From: Hymenolepis diminuta | Lineage: Eukaryota; Platyhelminthes; Cestoda; Cyclophyllidea; Hymenolepididae | Assembly: GCA_900708905.1 (NCBI GenBank) | Contig: CAADRB010000013.1 | Span: 1,369,331-1,433,330 of the forward strand | Length of the DNA stretch: 64,000 nt | Direction of reading: 5' to 3' | In this document: piece after piece, positions 36,601-51,600 of the stretch | How positions within the stretch are numbered: the first letter of the stretch is position 1 | Layout of the letters: each line of letters starts with the position of its first letter | The notes under the pieces: generated by a model | Seen by the model: only the letters and a program-made list of their open reading frames with translations | The model's database searches: none | What the model was told of the DNA's origin: nothing | Made by a program: the position numbers and the translations under genes

Positions 36601-39600
36601 TCGCAATTTTATCAATTTCAGTTGCTTATATTTTACACGAAATAATATATATAATGTATATTAAATCGAATTTTTTAATGTTTTATTTTTAAATATAATG
36701 CAATTATTATTGCAATATCTGTGCTTCTGGCATCTTACCACTACTTACTTACTTCGAGATTAGTGATTAGCTATACTTGTGGATGTCACAACGCTAACAA
36801 GTCTGATTGAATCACGTGCTCTAGAACTTTCTGGCAAGTGCAGGACGTAACCGGTCGCGTTGAGAACAAGCGCGGTCGTGTGTGCAGAGACCTCCCCAAC
36901 TAATCAGCAATCAAGATCCCTGCAGCCTGGCGTGGTTTTGTATTTAATGACTAAACTTTTGACTCACAAAAACTACGAAGTGGTCAATAAGCCTTCTCCA
37001 CTCAGCATCTTTCTGGTTCTTACCACTTTGGGCATAGCTTATTGATGTAGCATCCGCTACATACCTGTCTTGCTGTTCTTATCTTTTATTAACGGTAAAA
37101 TTTGTACCAATTTAATTCTAACTACAATTTTCTGCACAGCAATTCGAGCACCTAATTGCAATTGAGAGAGAAGATTAAACCCCTGAATATGATTTTCAAG
37201 AAAGACAATAAACCATGTAAACTACTCGGAATTGCAAAATTCTAAACCAATGCACTCGCAAAGATGGCAATACAAAATGAGTGTAATGAGAAAAGTCTGA
37301 TGAAACTCATTAGCTTTATAAGTTTCAATGTTATTTAATGTAATGCACAGCCGGAACACTATTGAAGTGGTCCGTCGATGTCATCAAATCCTCACAAACG
37401 TTTGGAAAAGAATTTTTAAATGAATACTACTGCTTAGACGAGTAATATTTACAAATGCCTATTGTAATGGCTGTAGTTTAAGATATGAAGCAACTTGACA
37501 AAACTCATTTTTCTTTCCCTCTTTTGCGGTATGTCTTTGAAATTTATTTGAACTCGTTTATATTTTCTCATGCAATATAACTTATAGCTGCATTCAAATT
37601 GACCTCTTGACCATAACTATTGATTATATAACAACCCACCTTTTCTCGATAGAGTCGTTTTGAAGTATCGAAGGACTGAATGAGGGCTGCAGCATGACCC
37701 ACGAAAAGGGCATAGCAGGTAGCACCAGTCATCATACTGACGATGGTTATCCAAGCTTCGCTTATACTAGTTGGAGGAAAGCGTCCATAACCGATCGATA
37801 GCATATGTGACATGGCTTTGAATAATGCCCACGTGTACTGCTCGAACCAGTCAGCATCCTGAAAGAGGAAAATCAATAATTGCAAATAGAACCATTTCCG
37901 TATCTGTCTAATATCATTTAATAATTGATTTCGATTTAACACGTATTGTTCTTTGTAAGTTAGTCACTCAATTTTGTGAGTTATTTTTAATGGGAACAGT
38001 AAATATAGCATATAATAATTTCATTTTCTTTAAAATTTATAGCCTTTTTATGAACTGTCATTAAAATTTCTGGGAAATATCTAGACCAGTAATAAATAAC
38101 TTTGCGAGAATGAACAGCTTTACAAGTTTGAGATAGTCGTCAAATAAGATTTATTTATTTATCTTGATATGAGTTTAGTTATTTTATTTTATATAGTAAT
38201 TCAATCCAACCTAGTTTTAATACGCATTAAAAGACAGTTTGTGATTCTCTGTCAACAATAAATATTATATATTATTCAGAAAATGTACAATTTTAGCTGC
38301 CCCAGAAAAACATGTTTTAAAGTTCACCATTAAATAGAATGCTCTATTTCCGATTAGAATGTACAATATATTCATTAATTCCCGCCAACACACTTCTATG
38401 AAATTTTAAAATTAAATCGAATAAAAATGGCTGAAAATTTTAATTAAGGTCCTGACTCGACTTCTTCCTTTTACTATCGCAAAAGTGAACAATTGCCAAG
38501 AACAACTTATTTGACGTTAATTGAAAATACAACGGAGCTCACTTAAATACATATTATTACTTAATCCTATAATCCTTGCAGTATTGTGATGTGTGCAATG
38601 TTACCAGGACTAACCAATACGATCTCGTGAGTACTAGAACATTATCGAGAGTGTGGCATTCTACCAATCACTTATCGAGCAAATGCGGTGTGTTTACAGA
38701 GGCTCTCATCCAACCAGTGGTCAATATTTGTGAACCGCAGTGTTAACTGTATTCAATTACTAAGGAGATTTTCCAATAACCTCTCTTCTTATTACTTTGG
38801 ACGAAGCCCAGCTAATGTTGGGGATAACTGATAATAGAAGACTCTGCTCGATGCCTGTGGTACCCCTCTGCAAATTTTTGACTTCTAAGAGGATTGCTAA
38901 AGTTTAGTTAAAGGCCTGTTTATATAGTATCTGCTACATATTTTTAAAGTGTTACTCCCCAATTTTTTGACATTTAATAGGTATCAATAGAATCAACAGT
39001 TATTATTATTGGCAGAAATGCATATTAAATTAAAGGGTTTCCAAAACTTTCCATTTGGTATATAATTCTCCCAGCTAGGTAGATTAATAAAGTAATTTTA
39101 TTAGTGAAGAAACAGTGCTAAAAATAAATAGTTATCTTCAGAATATGTAAATAATATTCTTATTAAATCAGAAGTATTAATTTAGAAATAGGACTACAAA
39201 AAAACTAAGCTGAGATATTTACTAAGATAAAAGTCAATCAGATGTTATTAATATATCATGACAAATTTGTGCATGGAGAGAAAATTCATAAGGTTTCCTC
39301 CCAGTTTTCTCATCCATACGAAGAATAACTAAAAAGGAATCTTAAACAAAGTCATAGACAGAAAAAATTGACTAAGACGTCAAGAAACTTCTTGATTTGA
39401 CTGGTCTTTCATTGCTAAAACAACCAACAACACCAATTTTTGTCTCTACTACCGCAAATCCCATCCCAAGGGAATTTGAGTGAAAAGGTGATTTGCACAG
39501 CTGTCAACCGTATCAATTCATTGTTCCTCAGGCGCCAAGATCACCAAAGATCACTCCTTTTCCTTAGAGTTATTTTTGAACCACATTCGCTTTAAAAGTA

Positions 39601-42600
39601 CATTTGAAACATTATGAATTAAGCAAAGACTGACCGACTACATATTTCTAGTGACGTGACGCTGACGCATTCTTATCTCAAATCACATCCACTCCACACT
39701 CTGATGTACTTAGTCATTCCTTCTACTCCCACGCTTATTATTGCATTCTTCTTGTATGTATCATCTCCCCAAGTTACACTTATAAACCGTCTTTTATTTC
39801 CTCATAATTGTCATCTATCTACGCATTCGCTTCTTTATTCCATATCTCCCTCTCCTTTCTCGCTTTCGCTCTCTCAAATACTCATCACAGTTTATCAATT
39901 TACTTTGGCCAGCACTCAATTCTTGGTGTTCTGACTTTTGGAAACTGTGATTATCTGCTGTTTGATACTAACTGTCAGTCTTAGTTCCTGTAAGTAGATT
40001 ACCCCGGTTGTTCGTTCTCGAACAGGTGTTCCATTCGCCATTAGCTATGGAGGAGATTTGATGAACCTTACACTGGATGTTATCGCTCGTAAAATTTCAT
40101 AGGAATGCTTCCTTACTCATGAAATTTTGTTTCTTTAAAACTATTTTCCTCCATTGCTAGGACGGTAATTAAGAATATAAAGCAAAGAGTTAATGAAATA
40201 TTCTTCAAGCACATTATTGTTTTCTTTGTTAATCTCGCCTTGCAACTAGAAAAGTATTTGAACAAATCTAACTCCTACTAAACCGAAAATAGAGCAGCTT
40301 GAGTAATGAAATCATGAAGAACCTTTCTAGGATTCCATAAAATATTGTACTAGTTACAAACACGACCCGACAACACCACAATATAAAACAACCCAAACCC
40401 CTATATCAACACAAGACTCATGTTTTCATATTGATAGGTCAATTTATATTGTGCGCCATTTACAACCGTGATGTAAATAAATTCATTCAAATAAAAGGGG
40501 AATTCAAAGAACAGGAACTAACAGATGAAAAATAAAGAATCTTACATATAAGATTTATTTTGAAAAAATATTATTTTTTTATATGTGACATATATTTATA
40601 AATAACTTTCCGAAAATCTTGAAAGCTAATGTGGTATATTGTATTTTATAACTCACTTACACTCTGGAATCGCGTTCTCAACATCATTCGGTTGGCAATT
40701 ATCAGCAATTAACGTAATCTTTTTGAGAACGGCGGACAATAAGGAGCATATCTAGGTTATTATTTGACTCATTAATTAGAATAATGATTTTCAAATAGAT
40801 ATAGTATTTATAGTGACAATTATTCAAATTGCCATGGAATAAATAGTCGTCTCTGTTTCGTAAAGTACAATCATACGAATAAAATAAAAGTACCCCTCTT
40901 TAACGTCATCTAATTACGTGAAAACGTTTGATATTTTTTGTAAGCAAAAATAATAACGTTCAAAACTTCATTGCGTAAATTGTATTTACAAAGGGGCTTT
41001 ATAGATCTATTAAAATTTTTCAATATAACGTAGTGAATCCTTTTTTCTTTATTCAGGTCTAAGCATCAGTAAGATCCAAAAAATTCAGAATTTGTATATT
41101 GCATCTTTAAAATTGATTATTTCTATAATTGAAATAATAAATAATATAATAAGATTAAGGAGTCCCAATTCTAAAAATTTGCTTAACAAAATATGAAAAT
41201 TTTATGAAAAATCACAGTTTAAAGAACTCTCTTGTTAATTAACAAATCTGAGTTTAATTTAGAAGGCTTAGTCTCATGGAAAACAATATGGATAATCCCT
41301 TAAATTAACATATTTCTCATTCAAGCATTACAATTAATTAGCAGCTAATTCCGATGCATAATGAAAGAGGTAAACTTGAAATGATAAAAGATATAATAAA
41401 TAAAACCGTTTTTTCGTAAGGTAGAAATAATCCCTCAATTTACTTTCATGCGATCGCTTTCCTCGGATGTATCATCTTTAGTGCTTTTCGCTCAAATTCA
41501 AAATTTCATTAAAATTTTGTACTTAAACTGATTAAGTTAAACGGCTTATTACGCAAAGGTTATGATTGATGCCCAAGAAATGCTTAAGTATAAATGAAGA
41601 AGCCAATTATATTTTTATAAACATTTCTTTGATTGATTTGATTAAAGTTTGATATTTAAGCCCATTAAGTTATTTTATCTTCCATATTAATGAAAATTGT
41701 AAATGAGTTCTGACTTAGATAATTAAAAAGTCTGTTTATTAAAGGATTGCATAAAGGATAAACATTGGACAAAGCGATATATTCGAGAAGACTGCGCAAC
41801 TGAATGATTATCCGTCGTGCATTTTGATGTCTTTAACTTTTCCGACTTTTAATTGAAATGTTTACTTAAATAAACATTTTCTTGTGCGCCCATTTTCTCT
41901 TCTCTTTGTATTAGAAATCTTTTAAGAAAGCTCACATCTGATCTCAAAATTGTGAACGTTAGCTGCATGCCGAATTTCTTTATTACAAACTTAATGTATC
42001 GGCGTGTGCTTTTTTTTCAAACGAAAAGATTTAACATGTTTAAAATTGCGAATTTTGCTTGAGTTTATTTTTAATTTATTTTTAAGCTATTTTATCAATT
42101 TTTTATTAATCTATTATTTTATTTATTAATTCTCATTTCTGTTTTCATCTTCTCGGCACTTTAAACGTATTCAATTTAATATATTCTAGTGGAATTAAGA
42201 CTTATGATCAATGTCTTCAACTTTTATTCTTTCGCTAAACTAGTAACTCAATTAATCAAAAATATGATTCATATTCCTCCGAGATAAAAGTATCGTCCTG
42301 ACATTTAGCCTTTTATAAATCTACTGACCATGGATTAATGAAATTACTAAATTATTAAAGGTCAGATCTCAAGATACATTGGAGTTAATTATTTGTCAAT
42401 CCCCTTGTAAGGAGCCATCATATTACAACCATTACCATTATTAATAGATCTGATTGTGAATTCATCAATTTGCAAAGATTCTTGCTGGTGGATGAGCAAA
42501 GATTTACAATCAGAATACTGAATATTTATTGTGAGAAATGTTTGGCGTATGACTGTCTGAGTTGTTTAAAACAATCCAACCTGTTTTATGTCAATGAAAT

Positions 42601-45600
42601 GTATAACTATTAGCCTGAAGGTTAGATAAACAACCAAATACGGAAAATCAGCGCCGAATGTAAAGTGGAATTGCAATTTTCGATTCTATTTCTTAGTAAC
42701 AGTACTGCTTATCTCATTAGCCTGGTTTTCTTAGATTGAAGGGATCTATTACACTATACATAGGACGATTTACGGAAGCAGATATTGTATGGTGCATCAT
42801 GTATCTTATTCCTAAACAATCATGTATTTAATATTATTAAATATATTTTACCCTTAGACGACACCGCTGAACCCAGGAATCTTCGGGATAATCCATGAGC
42901 AAAGGAATGAGGAACTGGAGGCAAGCATTCCAGTGGCCAAGTAGAAGCATCAGTAAAACGAGATTGAAAATACCCATGAATTTGCTGGCGATGTTGAGAA
43001 ACTAGCAATAAAAATAAATTGGATTCTCATTAAATAAGGATAAAAATTTCTCAACAAAATTTTAAATCTCGTATTTAAAAGAAAACGGACATCTAGATTT
43101 ATGCTTACAGTTTGTAAATTTAAATTTCTCTGTTACATTTAATAAAAAATAAGAGTCTATTTTAGAATCTCAAATGCTCTTTCACCTTTCTCTCCGTCTC
43201 ACGCTTTCAATTTCATCCTTCCATTTTTGTTTCTTTCCCGTAATTTATCTTCCCACTCAAAGTTAAGATGTTGCTATCGATTATAAGGTGATACAGAGGA
43301 TAGACATTCCCCTCTGAAAGATATGATTCAACTCTGGCTCACCGTCTTGTTGACTTAGTACATTTTTCAGATATTCCCCATCTTCCGACCACCATTTCGA
43401 TTCTATATTACAACAATTTCAAACAGTCTCTACAAATCTCTCCCACTCCCTTTCTCTATACTGTCTCATTTCACAAGAATTGCCAAATGTACACTTTCCA
43501 ACTTTACTCTTCGTCTTCTCATTCAGAAATGGCGGTTTTATCCAATTAGCCCTTTGAATGGGCATTCCAAAGACTAAATTGGTCGAGATCTTAAATATAC
43601 TTTACTGAAGGAAGCAAAACTTCTTTATATGCAATGGACATCCCAGTTTACAATATAAAACGCATCTGGAATGGTACTAATAAAGTTCCAAAAACCAACT
43701 TTTTTGTCCATGTAATTCTGAACTACCTAGGGAAAATAAAGTCTTAGGAAAATATTTTTACAAATCACAATGTACCAATTCAACTCTAATAACAATCAGT
43801 TGAGAAATTTTAAGATTTTATTTACTAAACATTAATTTAGAATATTAAAATTATCAGATCATGAGATATTTCTTGTCTCCCTAATTCTTAATTATTTAAC
43901 TCTTCAACTGTGTTGCAAATAAGCAATATAAGAATATGAAATTAATCAATGCCAGTCTGGACAGTAGTGAGCCATTCTCAAACTCATAACTTAATTATGC
44001 ATTCAAAGCCTAAATGTTTCACAAGTTCGCAAACATGCCGATGAGAAGTGCTATTAGGAGGATGAATGGAGAAAAGTGTGCTAAGTATTACCTCCTCCCA
44101 TTGACTGACATATCGAACCAGCCTCGAGAGTCTCAGAAGTCGAATCATACTGAGCAATTTTGCTAGCCGCAGGATTCGTAGAGTTCGACCTTAATGGAAA
44201 ACAGTACTGGTTAGAAATGAATGCATTTGTAATTGAGGTGTAATCGATTAAATATAAACACTAACTAGGATGTAGAACAATTTACCTGCAGAAAAAATTT
44301 GGTTGTAACTTTCATGTTTATTGAGCACTCGAAAGATGTAGTCCAGGGGGATTGAGCTAATAAAATCTAGAAGGAACCACGATCGCACATATTGTCTAGC
44401 GATTTCCTTCGGATCAAGTATGATATCGTCAGCATAATCGTTTGTTATTATACCTGAAAAAGAAAAAAACAAGCCTATAAGTGTTGAATATGACAGGAAT
44501 ATTATTTGATAAGAATATTTGATATTTAGATATAAATTTGACTAACAGAGTAAATTTAACTCATTAAATAATTTAAGTTGATTCTCTTCCTCTTAGAGTT
44601 CATTCTGAGCTCTGTTACGATAAATTTATTGTAACTTGTACCAGATGACTTCCTTTTTAATATCTTAGGTGAACACGTATTGAGATTGCATGTTCAAACA
44701 CTAAAATGATCAAACTGCTTTATAATTTTTGATCGGACATAATTTATTCAGGGACTATGGGATCAAGTAATGAAATTGGGGCACTGGAACATTAAGACTC
44801 GGTGTTGAATTGCTCAACCAAACCATTGGACCCAAAATTTAAATAAATTAACACTTTTGATGCTCTAACTGCATTACCTACTTTTCAAATAATCCACTCT
44901 ACTTCTTTTCTTCTTGAATTAATAAATAAATTAAGGCTTTCTGATTGTTTAAATGTGCAAATATTATTGTTTTTCAGATGAAACCAATCAGCAAAATTTA
45001 GTTCAGATATAATAAGGATTTTAGTGTCTCTGTTTCATGGGAAAATTTTTGTCCTTGCTCAAGTGACGCATATAAACTGACTTGGTATTTCCACTGAGAC
45101 ATACGGACAGACACGCTCGTCATAAACCTACTCCTACGCCGCCCTCTCATCGCCTTTGCTCCTTATCTCTCTCTTACCCCCTTGAACTCTCACTGTGACT
45201 TGATCTATACATTTTCGTCTAGTCGGCTCTTGATCTTCTGTTCTGGAAGTGGCGCAGGCTGTCAGCCGTTAGTTGTTACCCTAATTCCAATAGAGTAAAA
45301 ATTATTTTAAGTGGTCATTTCATTCAGTAGATGTGCGCCGATTTCATTGAAAATACTTTATCTTTAATTACCAGTATGCAAATTGTATTAAGAATCATGG
45401 AACCAAAACTAGTGATTACAGTCCAGTTAAACAAATAAGAAAAGTAGGGAGATTAAACGATAGTAATTCTATTAGGACAAAAGTCTTGGTAATAAAAAAT
45501 TATAACAAGCTTTTAATCGCTATATTTTCTTAGCCGCTAAATGGAGACGAACTTTATTCTATAAATAAATAATGATAGTATTTAAAAGGCCACATTTAGG

Positions 45601-48600
45601 AGGTAATTTGTATTAAATTCTAAAATGGGCTAAATCTTTTCTTAGAGATATGAAAAAGTTAGGACTGGTAAAAGTGAAGATGGATTGGCTTCAAAATACA
45701 TAATTTCGCATTCAGTATACATTTTATTTTACGTTCTGCAGAGATTGAAATCGTACTTTCACAGGCCTATATTCCAGACATTTAAAATTAACTCAGGATT
45801 TGGTATATGAGAGCATATATGATATCTCTCGTTAAATGCCTGGAGTTAGACCTCTTATCTTTTAACAATCAGTAAAATGTTTAGAAAGTGTTCCCGGCAT
45901 GGGTTGAATTAGGAGGGTTCTTCCTTAAATCGTATGAAAATTAGCTCCCTTTNNNNAAATAATTGAAATTAGACAATGCGGATGATTGTATGACTTGCGT
46001 TGACAAAGGTGGATTCCGTGACCCGTCTGTGAATTGATAACTGCGCTTGTCTGTCTGGCAAAATGAACACTTATATGATAAATAAAGGGACCAACTTTAA
46101 ATGATTTGAGTCATCACCATTGGTTTATAATTTTTTTACCAGATTCTGATTACTCAAGCTCAAGTTAATTAAATTAAAATTTTTATTTTATTAATTTATC
46201 CGACAAGTAAACATTATGGAGTTAAATTGTGAAGTTTTATAGATAAAGTAAAATCTTACCTGTACGAAATTTAACCACAATATCTGCGATGAAGACTGTA
46301 TCGGAAACGGTGTTGAAAACTACCCATTGAGGACGAAGATCGTCATTAAAAAACGATATTGCAACAGGAAGAATTATCAGGTTTGCTATCAGGAGAGTGA
46401 GCATAAGAAGATCCCAGTAGAACCTGGTACAAAAAACCAAATAGAAAATAATGAACACAATGCTCTAATCAAATATAATACCTCAATTGCATTAAATAGA
46501 AGAGATAAATCTCACGAAATTGGAATTGAAGTGCAATTTTGGCGTCTGATTACGAAAAATAAAATTATATTCCACCAAAATAGAAAATAAATGAATGCGG
46601 AATAATTGCTTACGTGATTTTTTTTAATATGATAAGTCCATTTATTTCAAGATTCTGTTCAATAAACGAATAAGACAGAATGAATGCGCAAGAGAGAGTT
46701 CTGCAGGGCCTTATAAACTTATTTTCCATCTTCGACATACAGCGTTCAGTTCTAGAGTTCATACTCATGAAAATATTCTCTCTTCATTTTGTTGAATTAC
46801 CATCAATTTAGATCATTTGCATGAAAGTATACATCTAGTCACGTAATAAATAAGGAGGATGGTGACCTGATCAATTCCCGCCCTAATAAATGTTTTCTCT
46901 TTTACCCTTGTCCTACAGTCATACACAGTTGAAAATTATTTTTGATGCCAGTCTGATTATCCATAAAATTTAAAGAGGCGCTCTGCATTTTTTTAACTTC
47001 AAACTTCCCACAAATACTAAGCAGCTTGTTATTATCGTATTAAACTTTGCTGACCACCGTGACATGGGTTCAGCCAGCCAGACGGAACGGCCACTTAGTT
47101 TAATTAATTGGTTGGAGATAGTTAATTCATACATTCTGATGCGTAACGCGGTTTATTATTTCACTAATGTCCCAATTAATGTATGATTTTTTTTTACATT
47201 TCGTTTGGTTGCCAAATTAAATCGATAAAAATGGTAGAGATTTATTTTTAAATAAAAATTATTACTCCTCTCGTATAAAGATCATCATCTTATCATATAT
47301 TACATTTTCTTTACATATTTAATTACTGTCACCCATGACAAGGGAAATAAAATTTTGCTTGATAAAAAATTCTAACAAAATTCTACCTTTGACCTCAGGT
47401 TGTGCACATTTCATATCATGAGTAACGCCACTATTTCAAAAACGATATTTTGGCATTAGATTTATCAATTTGGGGGTTCTAATCACATCAAATACAGTTA
47501 TTTCCTTCTAAGGATCAAGAAATTTGCATAAAATTAGAGTAAACATGATCTTAACATTAGAGAAGTTCATTAAAGTTCCCCGAAAATTTGTTTATTCTAA
47601 CTATCAATATTTATCGAAGGCCGTTAGAATATTTCCCCATCCTTCTCTAGTAATAAATATGAATAGTTATAAACATCTCTTTCGTCAAAATCATTTCCGC
47701 TATGACTATCATAGCAAAGTGAAAATATTTACAAATTTTGCAAACAATTACATTTCCATACTGTATTTTCTGGAAAGAACTGGCAGGTGATTTATTATTT
47801 GTGAATAGGAGAAGTGTTATTTTCTGCTTTTAGGAATGGGTGAAGGAATTTCATTTCAATTATTTTTATTACTTTAAATTTGAAAAAAGTTGTTGATGCT
47901 ACTTGAATAAAATAGAACACGACGTGATCTAATTCCCAATTGTATGCAGGTGGAATAGACTAGGTACTGCTCAAAGAAAATATAATTTTTCATCATGGAA
48001 AAGCATCTGAGAGAAATGAACAATGAAGCATTTCAGTACAGATTAATAAGAGTGGATCGAATAGAAGTATACATTAATTTCAGAACGTCAAAAGGCATAA
48101 TTGTAAATTTTAATCTTTTACTTCTCAAAGATGACCCACTTTATCATGATATGATGTTTCCATGTCTGAATTTCTGGATTTTTTCTCTTTTTTTCCTGTA
48201 TGAGTTCATTTGCGTGGGGTCCACTGTTCAATGACCGGTTTATAAATGTATTAAGTTGGTCTGATTCTTAAGAGCTTACGTGAATTGAACAAGCCAGAGC
48301 CAACCAGAGTTTGCAGAATGTAAAATTTATTTCTCTTATTTGTTAATTAAAAGAACAATATCTGTGTCCTTGCATGGGTTGGTAGGAGAAATTTTCAACT
48401 TTCCACATCATATTTAATGGTGGCTGTAGGGGTAAATGTAACTTAAGGATTTCTCTGAAGCTCCAATTCAGTCCAACTCCAATATTCAGTCATCTTGATT
48501 TTGGTATATGATTCCGAAATTTTGAACCATTTAAAGTTAGAAGTTTGGGCGGTGCATTAATGCTATCTTCATGCATTTGACAAAGTTAATATTTGTAGCG

Positions 48601-51600
48601 TATTTACCCTCTCTGACCATAAAATTCTCCATCCAAAATTGTCTTACTGCGCTCAATTCAAGGAAAAGACATGCATTTGATTTGACTCTGGATTACTATT
48701 ATTACCTGCTATATAAACACTAAAATTATTATGAATGGAATATTTTCTTATTAACCAATGAAATTGTTATGGCTAATTACCTTGAGAATATGAGTTGTTT
48801 TATCACATTAAAGGCGCTTAAATCAAAGGTCTTAATACTTGTGCCAAAAAATTGATTAAAATGATACTACTTGTGACTTTTCTTTTCATAAATTTCATTA
48901 TATAATTTATCGTTGATTTTATCAAACAATTCTTTTCTAAAATTAAGCCTGGATTTTGTAATTACCCATAAAAACGGGTAATCAAATTCTATTTCTGCAT
49001 TCAACACTTCATAATTCTTGTTTAATTTCTTAGTAATTCAGCAGTTTAATTAATTAGTAAGTTCCTAAAATTATACACCCTTTAATTGTCCTGTCTCCAA
49101 GTGCGTTAAATTTGCAATCGAAATTGTTTCAGAGTTAAGACCAAAGTGTAAAGGGACAAATTAATGTTTAACAGTTAGTCAAGTACATGGTCCAATTAAA
49201 GTATCACCTTGAGCTCAGCATTTTGAAATGAATTAATCCACTAATTGGCTGCAAATCACGACGAAATTAAGAATAATCAAGTTTTGACTAAAATGCTCTA
49301 TTTAAAACCTAATTTAATAAATTTTATGAATAATATTACAAAGAAATCTACATGTAAAGCTTTTATTTAAAAAGATTGAAGAGAAGCTTACCGGAAGCTA
49401 CTGCACGGATGAATAATCCATTTTCCGTGTTGTTGCTGTCTCCGTTTCTCTTTGTTTAGGGCGCTTTTGCTACCAAATAGCTTCATTGCCAATTTGTTAT
49501 CAGACGGTTGAAAGAAAGCAAAAAACTGTTCCTTCAAGTAACTGGAGGTGCTCTGCTTGCTAGGATCACAGAGTTCTTCAATATGTCCATCTGCCATGGC
49601 TGCAGCATTTGGAGGAATTTGAACTTCAATTGATCCTTGTGCATCCAAACCTGTATCATTAGCTTGACTAGCAGGGAAATTTATTGAAACCTTTAGTTTT
49701 CTACTTATCTCAGTTGGGCAAATCTGATCAGCATCAACTGATGAAGATGGGGAATTATACTGTGTTCCAGCATCTAGTTGTCCTCCTTTCGATAAATTTG
49801 GATGCTTGAGCAAATGTTCATGCTGATCAGTATTTTTTGGGGACCAAGATCTGATATCCTCTCGTGAATCTGAAAGATGCTGAAATTCACTCAATTCAGC
49901 ATCACTAGTCTTAATATTTATTTCAGGACTAACTAATAGAGATCCTGGATTCCACTGAATTGTATTTCCTCGGGTATCGATTGTTCGGCTTCTCTGAAGA
50001 GACTTCATTCGAGCAATCCTAGATGTCCATCGAGTCTTTTGAAGTGCCCCTCGATTGCGAAATTTAGAGGTGATTGGTGGATTAGGGGAAGGCGAACGGG
50101 AATGAGCAATGTTGATTTCATCAACGTTTGAGTCTCCTGTGCTGATAGTAACTGACCTGTGCAGTCGAGATTTGTAGATCCTGCGAGGAGCTTGGGAAGG
50201 TGAGTTCACGTCGACTGCAGAAGTATTTAGAATGAATTCAGACCTGAGATTTGGAATGAGAGGATCTAGAGCGGGATCTACTTTATCTGATTCATCTTCC
50301 TCGACTGTACAGCTGCGAATTCGCTGAAAGTAGGGCCTTTCTGAAGGACGGACATGCCCACTCGAGAAGTGGGAGTCACCTGCAGAAAATTTTCGGGAAT
50401 AGTTCATAAGTAACAAAGCAGATAATGGATGCACAACAACTTAATTCCAGTTGTTATGAAGCGAAATAAGTTCAAATTTGCCATTAATGCTACTTTCTTG
50501 TCCTCTTGCCTGATTGGCTGGTAATATATACGTACGGCTGATTGGACGTTCAGGTTTAAAAATGCTAATGGCAACTGTATTATTCTGAGAAATCTAGATA
50601 AATAATGTAAAACATCGTATTTTAATATTTTTTTATTACACCAGTCGGAATGAGTAAAAATACCCATTTCATTTTCTTAAATATGATTCCTATTCAAAGT
50701 GTAGTTTGAGAAACGTTGTTTTGAAAATTACTCAATTAGAAGCACAGAATACTGAATGGAAAACGGATTCAGTTGTATTTTTTCTTTTCATTAGAAGGTC
50801 ACTAGCTTATGGGTTTTATCAAAATAAACATCGCTCAGCCCAACTTTCAACCGAAAAATAGATCCTGCTACTTTAATTGAATTCTTTGATTTTGGAGATT
50901 AAATCTACGTTTTGAAGTCCTCAGTAGTTATTTTCGGAAAGATTCAAGATTTCAATCAGTTAATTTTAAGTTGTCTTCACTATTACTTAAAAAATTATTC
51001 CTACAGGCTTTGTGATAACATGTATGATATTTTTTTGAAGTAATAACTACTTATGTAAAATTATGCTACGCTTATCTTGTATGCTGCAAGTTTTTGATAA
51101 AACCAGTTTGTGTTCTACTCTCCTCTTGTATAATTTTTTTAAATTTCTGATTTGGTAACGGAGATAAGAGTGGAAGAAAATCACTGCTCGTGGATCTTTC
51201 TGATATGAATAGCAATATCTTTTAAAACCCTTAAGAAAAATCTACTTTAAAATCATAAAATCGCGCGGAAAATAATAGAACCACATTATTTCGAAAGAAT
51301 TTATGCCCATTTGGGTTCTGTTAAAAGAATGTATCTGAAAAAAGTAAGTTTATTTTAAATTATAAGTGAATATATTATGATGGTAAGCTGGCTTATCACT
51401 GCAAAGCGAAGGATGAGCTACCAGCGGCGTATAAAAGCGTAAATATCCATTCAAAAATAATTCCACTTATAGAACTAAGTTGAATAAATGGAGAGCTGAT
51501 CGAACTCTGTTGAAAATAAAAGGAAGTACTGATTTCACTACGAATTCGGCATCCATAAAATCAGAAATTCTGACAATGTGTGCACATTTTTAAGCGACCA

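Larger units (their letters stand above)
31480..37639 (-). other. HCN intron 7 with mariner copy 2 and a short repeat
   Basis: About 6.2 kb, the largest intron. It holds mariner copy 2 (about 32890-34270) and copy A of the 340-base repeat (36735-37075). The remainder is AT-rich with no exon seen. Confidence 0.7.

Noticed and set aside
36860..37045. 61-codon frame in the HCN intron
   Set aside because: Part of the 340-base repeat; copy B does not keep the frame open.
39656..39934. 92-codon frame rich in Ser, Leu, Thr and Pro
   Set aside because: Product of a C/T-rich tract inside an HCN intron; no stop codons because the tract lacks purines.
46327..46590. 87-codon plus-strand frame
   Set aside because: Antisense shadow of the HCN S1-S2 exon and its flank.
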